From the NCBI GenBank assembly GCA_028287395.1, contig JAQBPR010000081.1, positions 1 to 36,756 on the forward strand: a stretch of DNA of 36,756 bases, read 5' to 3'. Position numbers and translations under genes: made by a program. The DNA is from Bacilli bacterium. Its GTDB lineage: Bacteria > Bacillota > Bacilli > Paenibacillales > NBRC-103111. Below, in pieces: positions 24,172 to 35,043 of the stretch; within the stretch, counting starts at the first letter, position 1, and every line of letters starts with the position of its first letter. The notes under the pieces were generated by a model, which saw only the letters and a list, made by a program, of their open reading frames with translations, searched no databases and was not told the DNA's origin.

Positions 24172-25809
24172 TTAACCCCCCATCTTCGTTGCAATTATTT
24201 TAAGCACAAGATCATTAAAGCCGCTTACCGTTTGTTGGATCGGATGACTCAATACACTCGGAAACACACCAAGCAGTAAAATAAACGCAACCAGTATAAT
24301 CATCGGGATCGCTTCGATTAAACGCGCATCGCGAATGCCCGAATACAAATCGGACATCGGTCCAAATGTAATTTTCAATACCCCGCGCAATACATAAACT
24401 GCGGTTAAAATAATACCAACGGTACTTATTATCGTTATAACTCGCATAGAGTCAAACAAACCAAGGAATGCTAAAAACTCACTAATAAAGCCCGATAGTC
24501 CCGGTAATCCTAACGATGCCATACCTGCAATTAGCAGAATACCGCTGATGAAAGGCATGGATTTGGCCAGACCACCCAGCTTATCAAGCTGCGTTGTCTC
24601 CGTTCGTTCATATATACTGCCTACAATCAAAAACATCAGCGCGGATATTAAGCCGTGCGACACCATTTGGAAAATGGCGCCCTGCATCCCAATTTGATTG
24701 AAAGCTGCAATGCCCAATAGAACAATACCCATATGACTTATACTCGAATAGGCTAGTACAAGCTTAAAGTCTTTTTGTGCAAAGGCCAAAATCGCACCAT
24801 AGATAATATTTATCAGCCCTAGCAGACCGAGAATAAATGCCCAGTGCTTAGCCTCCGCCGGAAAGAGCAAAACTCCGAAACGAATCAAGCCATACGCACC
24901 CATTTTCAACAAAATTCCAGAGTGAATCATAACAATAGATGGCGGAGCTTCTGTATGCACTTTAAGCATCCAAGTATGAAAAGGGAAAATCGGAAGCTTA
25001 ATCGCAAAAGCGACGAGCAATAGAATAAATACGGTCCATTTCAACGCTGCACTAAGATAAAATGGATTCGGATTATCAACCGGAGTTTGATTTACAAAAG
25101 CCTGAGCATTTTCAAAAAGGTTGTGCGAAATGTTAGTTACGCTGCCGCTAAAGAAAATCGAAGAGCCTCCAGCCGCATCTACATAAACAAATCCAGCAGT
25201 CGTTATGATAATGAGGAAAGCGATCAACATCAAAGCTGAACCAATCCCATTATAAATTAAAAATTTATTCGCTGCTTTTTCGCGATTATGATAACCCCAA
25301 ATGCCAATTAAGAAGAACACAGGCACAAGCGCTACTTCAAAGAACAGGAAGAATAAGAACAAGTCTTGCGCCATGAACACACCGAACATGCCTACTTCCA
25401 AAATCAAGAATAAGATAAAGTAGGCTTTCCAGCGCTTTTTAATATAAACCGAAGCTAATGCAGCCATCGTAGAAATCAATGCTGTAAGAAAGATCATCGG
25501 CAATGAAAGTCCATCAACGCCCACATTATAATTAAAACTCAAGTAAAATTGCTTAAATTGGGCTAAATTTGAAACCTCTTTATTCAGATTAATCGTAATC
25601 CAATTATGATTTTCGACGAACTGCATGACGCCTGATTGATGATTAAAATTAGCATATAACCAGCCTGCAAGTATTAATGGAATGATTGTTGCCGCAATTC
25701 CGATTATTTTAATCCATTGTCCTTTATGCTTCGGAATAAATAACAGAACGAGAATACCTAACAAAGGTGAAAAAGCAATCAAGCTGAGAATCGGTAGGTT
25801 AGCCGGCAT
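24172..25809 (-). CDS. nuoM: NADH-quinone oxidoreductase subunit M
   Basis: This antiporter-like proton-channel subunit has 545 residues and about 14 membrane segments. The motifs FFLFFEVALVPVFFLIG, KLPIFPFHTWMLKVHTEAP and the HMGIVLLG segment are characteristic; the Glu in FEVALVP is the conserved channel carboxylate. The start is ATG with GGAGG 7 nt before, and the first 11 bp overlap the end of nuoL. Confidence 0.96.
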   Translation of the reverse strand: MPANLPILSLIAFSPLLGILVLLFIPKHKGQWIKIIGIAATIIPLILAGWLYANFNHQSGVMQFVENHNWITINLNKEVSNLAQFKQFYLSFNYNVGVDGLSLPMIFLTALISTMAALASVYIKKRWKAYFILFLILEVGMFGVFMAQDLFLFFLFFEVALVPVFFLIGIWGYHNREKAANKFLIYNGIGSALMLIAFLIIITTAGFVYVDAAGGSSIFFSGSVTNISHNLFENAQAFVNQTPVDNPNPFYLSAALKWTVFILLLVAFAIKLPIFPFHTWMLKVHTEAPPSIVMIHSGILLKMGAYGLIRFGVLLFPAEAKHWAFILGLLGLINIIYGAILAFAQKDFKLVLAYSSISHMGIVLLGIAAFNQIGMQGAIFQMVSHGLISALMFLIVGSIYERTETTQLDKLGGLAKSMPFISGILLIAGMASLGLPGLSGFISEFLAFLGLFDSMRVITIISTVGIILTAVYVLRGVLKITFGPMSDLYSGIRDARLIEAIPMIILVAFILLLGVFPSVLSHPIQQTVSGFNDLVLKIIATKMGG

Positions 25810-27691
25810 GGATAAACCTCCTTCCGACTAAAGCAAGCGCTAAAACTACAAAACCGAGCAAAGTCATTAAGCCATAGGATTGTAATTGACCGTTTTGCAG
25901 CTTTGAACCCCATGAGGATAAGGCTAATGCAAAAGAAGCAGCCAAACGTACGACCCCGTCAACAACATAGTCATCAAACAAATTCAACAAAATTCCAATT
26001 CCACGAAGCGGTGCGATAATAGCTACACGATATAGCTCGTCAATATAGTATTTGCGGTTTAATACGCTATAGATCCATGGTGCACGGGCTGTGATTAAAT
26101 CACGAGGAATCCAACCCTTCGAGAATACAGCCCAACCGACAAAAATGCCTCCTAAGCCTGCAATTGTCGACAAGATCATCACTGTCCAATTCGCTTTATC
26201 TTCGATCTGCGCGGTAGTCAACCAACGGCCCAGCCACGGATTTAACTGTGGTATGAAAACAAAGCCGGCAACAACGGCCAATACCGAAAGTACGATAAGT
26301 GGGAACGTCATCGATGCAGGTGATTCATGCGCATCGGCATGTGAACGTGATTTGCCTGTAAAGACAAGGAAGAATAAGCGAGACATATAGAATGCTGTGA
26401 AGAATGCAGCAATTAACCCTACCCAAAATAAGATCCGATTGTGATCATAGGCTTCAGACAAAATGGCGTCCTTCGACCAAAATCCGGAGAAAGGAAAAAT
26501 ACCGCATAGTGCAAGTGATCCAATAGCAAATGTAATGGTCGTTATTTTCATTTTCTTGGCTAGGCCGCCCATTTCATGGATATCTTGCGTATGTACCGCA
26601 TGAATGACACTGCCCGCGCCAAGAAACAGTAAAGCTTTGAAAAAAGCATGTGTCAAAAGGTGAAAAATCGAAGCCGAATAAGACATCCAAGTTCCAATTC
26701 CTAGCGCCATCATCATATAGCCCAACTGACTAACCGTTGAATAGGCTAATATACGCTTGATATCATTTTGCGCTGTGCCTATTGTCGCTGCGAATATAGC
26801 AGTAAATCCTCCGACAATAGCTACCACAGTTAAAGCATCAGGAGACGCAAGGAAAATGTCAAAGGTTCTTGCAACCAGATAAACACCTGCTGCAACCATC
26901 GTCGCTGCATGAATTAACGCACTGATTGGTGTTGGACCTTCCATCGCATCGGGCAACCAAGTATGAAGTGGGAATTGCCCCGATTTACCCGCTGCCCCTA
27001 CGAAGATTAATATAGCAATCGCAGTGATAACTCCACCGCTAATCGCATTATGCCCACCGCTAAATGCATTGTGAATTGAAGTAAAGTCCATTTGATGATC
27101 CGGCATATACCAGAATAATAAAAGCACCGCAATAAACAGCCCCACATCACCTATACGTGTGACAATAAAAGCTTTTTTCGCCGCAGCTTTCGCTTCCGGT
27201 TTGAAATACCAAAACCCAACTAATAGGAAAGAACACACACCCACTAGCTCCCAGAAGATGTACAATTCGACGATATTTACTGAGATAACTACACCTAGCA
27301 TTGAAAAAGTAAACAGCGCTACATACCCAAAAAACACGGAAATGCGTTCATCCTCTTTCATATATCCTTTGGAATAGATGTTCACTACCAAGCTAACCAA
27401 TGTAACGATAAAGAGCATTAATGCATTTAAATTCGTTACTTCGAAACCCATATTGAGCACGAAATTACCCGCTTTAATCCATTGGAAATTATCCCAGGTG
27501 TAATTGTCTACGTGAGCACCAAGTCGGCCCAACAAAATGAGCACAGCGAGTGCAAACGAAGCAATTGAAGCGATTATACTCACATAAACGCTTAATTCTT
27601 TAGCTTGACGACCAAGCGCCGTAACAATAAGGAACGCTAGAAGCGGAAATAGCGGAATTAACCATGCCAATTGTGAATAGTCCAATACCAT
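25799..27691 (-). CDS. nuoL: NADH-quinone oxidoreductase subunit L
   Basis: NuoL is the distal antiporter-like subunit of complex I, with a long C-terminal lateral helix that ties the membrane arm together. The protein has 630 residues with many membrane segments. Motifs ELVGVCSFLLVGFW, GKSGQFPLHTWLPDAMEGPT and AYSTVSQLGYMMMALG are canonical. The C-terminal 120 residues contain the membrane-spanning tail, including RKYYIDELYRVAIIAPLRG. It follows nuoK after a 70-bp gap with one hairpin repeat directly before its GGAGG site. Confidence 0.97.
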   Translation of the reverse strand: MVLDYSQLAWLIPLFPLLAFLIVTALGRQAKELSVYVSIIASIASFALAVLILLGRLGAHVDNYTWDNFQWIKAGNFVLNMGFEVTNLNALMLFIVTLVSLVVNIYSKGYMKEDERISVFFGYVALFTFSMLGVVISVNIVELYIFWELVGVCSFLLVGFWYFKPEAKAAAKKAFIVTRIGDVGLFIAVLLLFWYMPDHQMDFTSIHNAFSGGHNAISGGVITAIAILIFVGAAGKSGQFPLHTWLPDAMEGPTPISALIHAATMVAAGVYLVARTFDIFLASPDALTVVAIVGGFTAIFAATIGTAQNDIKRILAYSTVSQLGYMMMALGIGTWMSYSASIFHLLTHAFFKALLFLGAGSVIHAVHTQDIHEMGGLAKKMKITTITFAIGSLALCGIFPFSGFWSKDAILSEAYDHNRILFWVGLIAAFFTAFYMSRLFFLVFTGKSRSHADAHESPASMTFPLIVLSVLAVVAGFVFIPQLNPWLGRWLTTAQIEDKANWTVMILSTIAGLGGIFVGWAVFSKGWIPRDLITARAPWIYSVLNRKYYIDELYRVAIIAPLRGIGILLNLFDDYVVDGVVRLAASFALALSSWGSKLQNGQLQSYGLMTLLGFVVLALALVGRRFIHAG

Positions 27692-27710
27692 GAAATTTGT
27701 TACCTCCTAA

Positions 27711-27739
27711 AAGCTTTCGTCAGAAAGCTTGCATCGTAA
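27711..27739 (-). repeat. Hairpin repeat in the nuoK-nuoL gap
   Basis: AAGCTTTC, loop GTCA, GAAAGCTT (27711-27730) is a perfect 8-pair palindrome, followed on the plus strand by GCATCGTAA (27731-27739). The same palindrome-plus-motif plan recurs between the atp genes. In mRNA sense the hairpin ends 1 nt before the AGGAGG site of nuoL. Confidence 0.85.
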
Positions 27740-27761
27740 TGAGCCGTATCATTTGAACAAC

Positions 27762-28073
27762 TTAATGTTTCATGTAGTCCATTTCTTGAACTTCAGTTGT
27801 CCCTTTGTTTCGAAACAGCGCGATCAAGATGGCAATACCAACCGCTGCCTCTGCTGCCGCCACTGTAATATTAAACAAAGTAAAAATTTGCCCAGTTAAC
27901 GAAGGATTCACGCCCAGCTTGGAGAACGCGATCAAGTTCAAATTCACCGCATTCAGCATAAGTTCAATCGACAACAGCACGATCACTGCATTTTTCTTCG
28001 ATAGAGCACCGTATAATCCAATACAGAAAAGTATTGCGCCAAGCATTAAGTAAGGAGCAACTACACCACCCAT
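27762..28073 (-). CDS. nuoK: NADH-quinone oxidoreductase subunit K
   Basis: The protein has 103 residues starting at ATG 28073, after a GGAGGAG site. A longer frame reaches 28112 but overlaps nuoJ and lacks support. Three membrane segments are seen. E37 and E75 (in [10 protein letters not shown] and [10 protein letters not shown]) are the proton-path carboxylates known in NuoK. The nuoJ stop is 1 nt upstream, so translation is coupled. Confidence 0.95.
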   Translation of the reverse strand: MGGVVAPYLMLGAILFCIGLYGALSKKNAVIVLLSIELMLNAVNLNLIAFSKLGVNPSLTGQIFTLFNITVAAAEAAVGIAILIALFRNKGTTEVQEMDYMKH

Positions 28074-28074
28074 C

Positions 28075-28614
28075 TTACTCCTCCTCCCTTTTGGCAACAA
28101 CGATTGCGCCAATTAAGGCGACTGTCAGCAATACAGACATAAGCTCAAATGGAATGACGTGCACATTAAACAATAACTTACCGATTTCAAACGTATTATC
28201 CGCACCCGCATTAAGCTTGCCGGCTTCAGGAAAAGTAGCAGATTGTATTGCATAGAATAAAATTCCTAGAAAACCAAGAGATCCGATGATCAATAAAATA
28301 TTGTGCAGGGTCTGTTTGGTTTCGACTTCTTCATTTTTATGTTTAGTTAACATAATTCCGAAGATCATCAAAATAGAAATCGCTCCGGCATAAATTAGCA
28401 CTTGTACGACGGCTACGAACTCAGCTTCCAACAATACATAAAGACCTGCTAAGCTGATAAACGTTAAGGCGAGCGACATCACCATGTGAACTACTTTGGT
28501 ATAACTAATCATGAAAATGGCTCCGGAAATCGCCAATAAAGCAAAAATTAAAAATGTCCAGTTGCTTCCGCTTGATAAGTAGTTGACCAAATTATGCCAA
28601 TAGTTAGACAGCAT
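28075..28614 (-). CDS. nuoJ: NADH-quinone oxidoreductase subunit J
   Basis: NuoJ is a membrane subunit (179 residues, five membrane segments) that links the quinone site to the proton channels. The segment [20 protein letters not shown] is the conserved pi-bulge helix region. The start is ATG at 28614, about 11 nt after AAGGAGG; the longer frame to 28710 lies inside nuoI and is rejected. The start overlaps the nuoI end by 11 bp. Confidence 0.94.
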   Translation of the reverse strand: MLSNYWHNLVNYLSSGSNWTFLIFALLAISGAIFMISYTKVVHMVMSLALTFISLAGLYVLLEAEFVAVVQVLIYAGAISILMIFGIMLTKHKNEEVETKQTLHNILLIIGSLGFLGILFYAIQSATFPEAGKLNAGADNTFEIGKLLFNVHVIPFELMSVLLTVALIGAIVVAKREEE

Positions 28615-29059
28615 CTTTTTTAGCCCCTCCTTTTGGCATCGCGGAATTGTTTTCTTGACGAATATTGTCCGTATTTTCACTAAGCCACTGCAAGTTTTTA
28701 AACAAATCATCGCGGCTGTATGCAGCTAATTCAAAATTATTGGTCATCACAACCGCTTCTGTCGGACATACTTCCGTACATAGGTCGCAAAGAATGCAAA
28801 TTTCAAAATTAATGTCATACGTATCAATCACTTTACCTTTTTTCTCTGGATCCGGATTTGCTTTACCCGTTAACGTAATACAATCCGTCGGACAAACCCG
28901 AGCACATAAATTACAAACAATACATTTTTCCGGATCAAAATACTGGATCCCGCGAAAGCGATCCGGCATTTTTAAAGGGACCTCAGGATATCCGTAGGTA
29001 ATGTTTTTGCGACCCATGTTTTTCAGAGTTACGCCCATGCCTTTGATTATGCCTTTCAT
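28604..29059 (-). CDS. nuoI: NADH-quinone oxidoreductase subunit I (two 4Fe-4S clusters)
   Basis: NuoI carries clusters N6a and N6b and passes electrons to NuoB. The 151-residue protein has two CxxCxxCxxxCP motifs, C46-C49-C52-C56 (CIVCNLCARVCP) and C88-C91-C94-C98 (CILCDLCTEVCP). The N-terminal ITYGYPEVPLKMPDRFRG segment is a standard NuoI feature. A charged tail follows residue 110. It starts 13 bp after the nuoH stop. Confidence 0.97.
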   Translation of the reverse strand: MKGIIKGMGVTLKNMGRKNITYGYPEVPLKMPDRFRGIQYFDPEKCIVCNLCARVCPTDCITLTGKANPDPEKKGKVIDTYDINFEICILCDLCTEVCPTEAVVMTNNFELAAYSRDDLFKNLQWLSENTDNIRQENNSAMPKGGAKKDAV

Positions 29060-29072
29060 TCGTGTTCACCCC

Positions 29073-30083
29073 TCATTTCAAGAAAAATTGAATATATAAA
29101 GCCGTTACGAAAATATTGACTAAGGACAATGGAAGCAGAACCTTCCAGCCTAAGCCCATTAGCTGATCTATTCTTACACGCGGCAGTGTCGCCCGCAGCC
29201 AGAACAAGAAAAACACTACAAAACAGAATTTAATCAGAAACCAAACAATACCTGGGATAAAGTCCAAGAAAGTGAAAGGAGCGTGCCAGCCTCCAAGGAA
29301 AAGCACCGTTGTTAAAGTCGCAATAGCGAATACATAAACATATTCAGCTAACATGAAAAAAGCAAAACGGAAGCCGCTGTATTCCACATGGTACCCCGCA
29401 ACCAGCTCGGATTCTGCTTCGGGTAAATCAAAAGGCGTTCGGTTTAATTCAGAAATGGCAGCAATGACAAATACGACAAAACCAATGATCTGCGGGAGGA
29501 AATTCCAATGCCAAAATCCGCCGCCTTGACTATCGACGATTTTATGCAAATTCATGCTTCCTGTCATCATCACGATACCAATAATCGAAATAACCAGCGG
29601 AACTTCGTAGCTGATCATTTGTGCAGCAGAACGCATGCCACCAAGCAGAGCGTATTTATTATTGGAAGCCCAGCCTCCAAGAACGATCCCAATCGTTGAA
29701 ATACCCGATAATGCTACATAATACAGCACGCCAATATTCAGATCCGCAAAGAACAGCTTTGCCGTATAAGGCATAGTAGCCAAAACTACAAAGGAAGGGA
29801 TAAACGTAATGATCGGCGCTAAAATAAACAAATCACGTTCCGCCGCTTTTGGAATCGTATCTTCCTTAATGAGCAGCTTGGTCACATCGGCCACGCTTTG
29901 CAGCAACCCCATAGGACCTACACGATTCGGACCTACGCGCATTTGCATCGATGCAATAACCTTGCGTTCAAAATAAATCGCATAGGTTACAAAGCCAAGC
30001 ACGAGCATCAGCATGACAATGCCCCAGATCAGAAAAACGGAAAAATGAAGCCAAGTTAATTGTTCAGTCAGCCAAGTACCCAT
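29073..30083 (-). CDS. nuoH: NADH-quinone oxidoreductase subunit H
   Basis: NuoH forms the membrane side of the quinone chamber. The protein has 336 residues with eight membrane segments. Motifs ERKVIASMQMRVGPNRVGP, ISELNRTPFDLPEAESEL and GYHVEYSGFRFAFFMLAEY are canonical. I chose ATG at 30083 over an in-frame TTG at 30095: the TTG touches the GGGGAGG site with no spacing, while the ATG lies 12 nt after it and 1 nt after the nuoD stop. Confidence 0.96.
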   Translation of the reverse strand: MGTWLTEQLTWLHFSVFLIWGIVMLMLVLGFVTYAIYFERKVIASMQMRVGPNRVGPMGLLQSVADVTKLLIKEDTIPKAAERDLFILAPIITFIPSFVVLATMPYTAKLFFADLNIGVLYYVALSGISTIGIVLGGWASNNKYALLGGMRSAAQMISYEVPLVISIIGIVMMTGSMNLHKIVDSQGGGFWHWNFLPQIIGFVVFVIAAISELNRTPFDLPEAESELVAGYHVEYSGFRFAFFMLAEYVYVFAIATLTTVLFLGGWHAPFTFLDFIPGIVWFLIKFCFVVFFLFWLRATLPRVRIDQLMGLGWKVLLPLSLVNIFVTALYIQFFLK

Positions 30084-30084
30084 T

Positions 30085-31185
30085 CTATCCGTCAACCTCC
30101 CCTACGACAATATCAATGCCACCAAGTATGGTAATCATATTGGTCATTGTTTCGCCTTCCAACAGCTTAGGCAATATTTGCAAATTAACAAAAGAAGGTC
30201 TTCTGAATTTAAGCCGGAATGGCTTATCTTTCCCTTTAGAAACGATGTATACCCCTATCTCGCCGCGAGGCGATTCAATTCGACCGTATACTTCACCTTC
30301 CGGTGCACGTAATACCCGAGGAACTTTACCCATAATGTCGCCTTCAGCAGGAAATTGCTCTACAGCTTGCTCCAGTATACGCAGCGATTGACGAATTTCT
30401 TCCATACGGACGACATAGCGATCATAACAATCTCCGCCCTGACGAAGGGGTACATCAAAATCAAAACGATTGTAGATGCTGTAAGGCTGATCTTTACGCA
30501 AATCCCAATTCACACCTGTACAACGAAGATTAGCTCCACTCAATCCATAATCAATCGCGGTTTGAGCATCATACTTGCCAATCCCTTTAATTCGGGACAA
30601 AAAGATTTCATTGCCGCTCACTAAAGTGTGATATTCATCTAATTTATCCTTCATGTAAGGGATAAATTTTCTAACCTTTTCAATCCAGCCTTCAGGTGCG
30701 TCCCATTTGACTCCACCCACACGCATATAATTATAGGTTAGGCGTGCGCCGCAAAGCTCATTAAAGAGATCAATAATAATTTCCCGATCACGAAACGCGA
30801 ACAAAAATGGACTCATTGCGCCAATATCCAACAAATAAGTGCCCCACCATACCATATGACTGGCTACACGCTGCAATTCCATAACAATTAAGCGAAGAAA
30901 TTCTGCCCGCTCTGGAATTTCCAGCTGCATTAGTTTTTCCACGGTATGAACGAGTACGTAATTATTCGTCATCGCCGAAACATAATCCAAGCGGTCCGTA
31001 TAAGGAATAATTTGCGTATACGTTAAGTCTTCGGCTAATTTCTCAGTTCCCCGATGTAAATAGCCCATGACAGGGATGGCTTCTTTAATCACTTCACCAT
31101 CGATTTTGACAATTATACGAAACACGCCATGCGTGCTCGGATGCTGTGGCCCAACGTTGAGCAGCAATTCTTCTGTGCGTATCAC
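30085..31185 (-). CDS. nuoD: NADH-quinone oxidoreductase subunit D
   Basis: NuoD (366 residues) forms the quinone-binding site with NuoB. The N-terminal LNVGPQHPSTHGVFRIIVK loop contains the His of the quinone site; FRDREIIIDLFNELCGARLT and MVWWGTYLLDIGA are typical family segments. The start is GTG at 31185, with GGAGGTG 9 nt before it. The gap after the nuoC stop is only 6 bp. Confidence 0.97.
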   Translation of the reverse strand: MIRTEELLLNVGPQHPSTHGVFRIIVKIDGEVIKEAIPVMGYLHRGTEKLAEDLTYTQIIPYTDRLDYVSAMTNNYVLVHTVEKLMQLEIPERAEFLRLIVMELQRVASHMVWWGTYLLDIGAMSPFLFAFRDREIIIDLFNELCGARLTYNYMRVGGVKWDAPEGWIEKVRKFIPYMKDKLDEYHTLVSGNEIFLSRIKGIGKYDAQTAIDYGLSGANLRCTGVNWDLRKDQPYSIYNRFDFDVPLRQGGDCYDRYVVRMEEIRQSLRILEQAVEQFPAEGDIMGKVPRVLRAPEGEVYGRIESPRGEIGVYIVSKGKDKPFRLKFRRPSFVNLQILPKLLEGETMTNMITILGGIDIVVGEVDG

Positions 31186-31191
31186 TTCGAC

Positions 31192-31992
31192 TTACACCTC
31201 CGGATCAAGCGGTTCATAATCTTTACGCAGCGGATAGCCGACCCAATCGTCAGGCATCATAATTCTTGTCATATTCGGATGGCCCGAAAAATCGATGCCA
31301 AGTAAATCATAGGCTTCTCTCTCGTTCCAATTTGCAGTCGGCCAAATTCCCGTTACAGAAGGAATAGACGGCTGTTCACGATTGGTTTTTACTTTTATGC
31401 AATAGTCGCGTTTAGTTGAAAGCGATACTAAGTGATACACTGCTTCCAAATGCGTTTCTTGATCTGTGCCAGTCAAATTACGCAAGTAATTTAGCTTTAG
31501 CTCTGTATGATTTTTCAAAATGTTTGCGCAAGCCAGCCAATGTTCACCTTGCAAAACCACCGTTGGCAAGTCGCTGTCTTTTTCATTAATATAAGCTTCT
31601 TCCACTACGTCTGGACTTACATTTTCTTTGAGCAGCTGAACAATACGATCTAATAATGGCTGATTAACAGAGGGCTCCTTGACCGTCTCTGGAGCGCCTT
31701 CGCCGCCTATTGTGCTTTCTTCTGCAGCTTTTTCTGCAGCACGCGCGATGGCTCTGGCTTCTCTAGCTTCGGCAGCAGCCTTTACTTTGGCTGCCTTTTC
31801 CTCAGGCGTCTGCTTTTGTAAAACTGGAGCTTCTGTCTCTGGAGCAGAATTCACAGATGCTTCCGCGCTAGGTGCTGCTTCTAAAGGCTTTACTTCCTCA
31901 ATTTCAGCAGCTTCTGCTTGTTTCACTTCTTCAAGTGCAGGAGTTTCAGCAGGTTTATCTTGGTCATCCTCAGGCTTATTCTCTTCACTCAT
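31192..31992 (-). CDS. nuoC: NADH-quinone oxidoreductase subunit C with acidic N-terminal extension
   Basis: NuoC is a peripheral-arm subunit of complex I. The conserved domain begins near residue 108 ([16 protein letters not shown]) and ends with [20 protein letters not shown] and [19 protein letters not shown]. The first 105 or so residues are an unusual Glu/Ala/Pro/Lys-rich low-complexity stretch (such as [15 protein letters not shown] and [22 protein letters not shown]), probably disordered or partly helical. The total is 266 residues against about 160-200 for most NuoC. The ATG overlaps the nuoB stop by four bases, so the extension is translated in frame from the normal operon position. 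Confidence 0.95.
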   Translation of the reverse strand: MSEENKPEDDQDKPAETPALEEVKQAEAAEIEEVKPLEAAPSAEASVNSAPETEAPVLQKQTPEEKAAKVKAAAEAREARAIARAAEKAAEESTIGGEGAPETVKEPSVNQPLLDRIVQLLKENVSPDVVEEAYINEKDSDLPTVVLQGEHWLACANILKNHTELKLNYLRNLTGTDQETHLEAVYHLVSLSTKRDYCIKVKTNREQPSIPSVTGIWPTANWNEREAYDLLGIDFSGHPNMTRIMMPDDWVGYPLRKDYEPLDPEV

Positions 31993-32507
31993 CGATTCGT
32001 CACCTGCTTCCCAGTCTTCGCTTCATAACGAATTTTCTCTTGAAGCTTGTTAATGCCGTATATGAGCGCAGCCGGATTCGGCGGACAGCCTGGAATATAG
32101 ATGTCAACAGGTACGACCTGATCTACACCTTTTACAACCGCATAAGATTTTACATAAGGGCCACCCGCTGTTGCGCATGATCCCATAGCAATAACCCACT
32201 TTGGTTCCGGCATTTGATCATATAAACGACGAAGCAAAGGCGCCATTTTTTTCGTAACCGTTCCCGCGACAATCATCACATCGGACTGTCTTGGAGATGT
32301 ACGAAAAATAACGCCAAATCGATCTAAATCATAATGAGATGCACCAGTGCCCATCATTTCAATGGCACAGCAGGCTAAACCAAACGTAAGCGGCCACAAA
32401 GAGTTGCTTCGTGCCCATGCTTTTAATTGTTCCAATGTAGACATAAAAACATTGCGATCCATTTCTTGTTTTTCGTCTGGGGAAATATCCGCTAAATTGA
32501 AGTCCAT
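31989..32507 (-). CDS. nuoB: NADH-quinone oxidoreductase subunit B (cluster N2)
   Basis: NuoB (172 residues) holds the terminal N2 cluster next to the quinone. Four Cys ligands are seen: C46 and C47 ([10 protein letters not shown]), C111 (MGSCATAGG) and C141 (PGCPPNP). The start is ATG at 32507, 5 nt after AAGGTG; the frame continues upstream into nuoA without support. The start overlaps nuoA by 16 bp. Confidence 0.97.
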   Translation of the reverse strand: MDFNLADISPDEKQEMDRNVFMSTLEQLKAWARSNSLWPLTFGLACCAIEMMGTGASHYDLDRFGVIFRTSPRQSDVMIVAGTVTKKMAPLLRRLYDQMPEPKWVIAMGSCATAGGPYVKSYAVVKGVDQVVPVDIYIPGCPPNPAALIYGINKLQEKIRYEAKTGKQVTNR

Positions 32508-32857
32508 TGCAGCACCTTCTTCTTCCAAGCATATAAAAGACCAACCGCTAACAAAGCAATAAACACACACATCTCTACGAGTGCGAACGTGCCTAAACTA
32601 CGATAAGCAACGGCCCATGGATATAAAAACACAGTCTCCACATCAAAAATGACAAACATCAAAGCAAATAAATAATAACGAATATTAAACCGAATTTGAC
32701 CTTCGCCAAATGGTTCATTACCACTTTCATAAGTCGTATATTTCTCGACTTCAGGCTTATTCGGACGTAACAATTTGCCGACAGTCAATGCGACAGCAGG
32801 TAATAGAATACCCAGTCCGATGAAAATCGCCACGATCACATAATTATTCGTAAACAT
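32492..32857 (-). CDS. nuoA: NADH-quinone oxidoreductase subunit A
   Basis: NuoA (121 residues) is a membrane subunit with three segments. Family motifs are [20 protein letters not shown], which contains the Glu of the loop by the quinone site, and [21 protein letters not shown]. It is the first gene of the operon, behind a good sigma-A-like promoter and a GGAGGG site. Confidence 0.97.
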   Translation of the reverse strand: MFTNNYVIVAIFIGLGILLPAVALTVGKLLRPNKPEVEKYTTYESGNEPFGEGQIRFNIRYYLFALMFVIFDVETVFLYPWAVAYRSLGTFALVEMCVFIALLAVGLLYAWKKKVLQWTSI

Positions 32858-32899
32858 TCGCTCAATCCCTCCGCAGCTCTAAGGATAAACACCGTAACA

Positions 32900-32928
32900 A
32901 TTATATCAAAAGGACCTAAGGGTGTCTA
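32900..32928 (-). promoter_or_regulatory. Sigma-A promoter of the nuo operon
   Basis: TAGACA (32928-32923) and a perfect TATAAT (32905-32900) on the minus strand are 17 nt apart, matching consensus at five of six and six of six. It lies between the atp terminator and nuoA, about 40 nt before the start codon. Confidence 0.82.
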
Positions 32929-32945
32929 ATGATTTCGTCATAGAA

Positions 32946-32978
32946 TAAAAAAAATACGAAGAATGGCTTCCTTCGCAC
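32946..32978 (-). terminator. Terminator of the atp operon
   Basis: TGCGAAG and CTTCGTA form a seven-pair stem (one G-U) with a 9-nt loop, followed on the minus strand by about nine T. The plus strand also carries a T-run after the stem, so it could work in both directions. Confidence 0.85.
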
Positions 32979-33014
32979 TTTTTTATCATTAAAGTTTAAT
33001 TTGTTCATCCTACA

Positions 33015-33416
33015 TTAAATATGCTGCCTTACTTCGATCCGTGTAACAGCTCTTTGCAAAGCCATTTCCGCACGACGATAATCCAACTCATCCTTTTTAT
33101 CGGCGATTCGTCTTTCAGCGCGATCTTTTGCAGCTTCCGCTCTTGCCAAGTCAATTTCGCCTGGCAGCTCAGCGCTTTCAGCTAAGATAACCACTTTTTC
33201 CTTACGAACTTCAATGAACCCACCGCTAACGGCAATATAATGCTTCGCATTACCTATTTTCACGATAACTGGAGCTACTTTTAAAGGACTAACTAAAGGC
33301 AAATGATGGGCTAGAATCCCCATATCGCCTGCAGCCCCTTTAACAATGACCATATCGACTTGATCGGTATATACTTTGCGTTCGGGAGTTACAATTTCCA
33401 ATAAAAAACTGTTCAC
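33015..33416 (-). CDS. atpC: F1Fo ATP synthase subunit epsilon
   Basis: Epsilon binds gamma in the central stalk and can inhibit ATP hydrolysis. The protein has 133 residues starting at GTG 33416 (NSFLLEIVTPERKVYTDQV), 7 nt after AGGAGG. An open frame to 33491 runs through hairpin repeats and is rejected. The N-terminal beta-sandwich ends near residue 85, and a helical hairpin (about 88-130) rich in Ala, Arg and Glu follows. It is the last gene of the operon. Confidence 0.95.
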   Translation of the reverse strand: MNSFLLEIVTPERKVYTDQVDMVIVKGAAGDMGILAHHLPLVSPLKVAPVIVKIGNAKHYIAVSGGFIEVRKEKVVILAESAELPGEIDLARAEAAKDRAERRIADKKDELDYRRAEMALQRAVTRIEVRQHI

Positions 33417-33432
33417 ATCGATACCTCCTACA

Positions 33433-34964
<1,532 letters not shown>

Positions 34965-34968
34965 TTAA

Positions 34969-35036
34969 AGTTTTCCCTTGGGAAAACTATCTTCGTAAGC
35001 ATAATCTAAGTTTGCCTTGGCAAACTTGCATCGTAA
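34969..35036 (-). repeat. Two hairpin repeats in the atpG-atpD gap
   Basis: AGTTTTCCC/GGGAAAACT at 34969-34988 is followed by ATCTTCGTAAGCATAATCTA; AAGTTTGCC/GGCAAACTT at 35008-35027 is followed by GCATCGTAA. They lie head to tail. The first ends 2 nt before the AAGGAGG of atpD in mRNA sense. Confidence 0.9.
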
Positions 35037-35043
35037 AAATTAT

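Noticed and set aside
31679..32053. Ser/Ala-rich plus-strand ORF opposite nuoC
   Set aside because: It is the antisense of the low-complexity NuoC tail and has no supporting signal.
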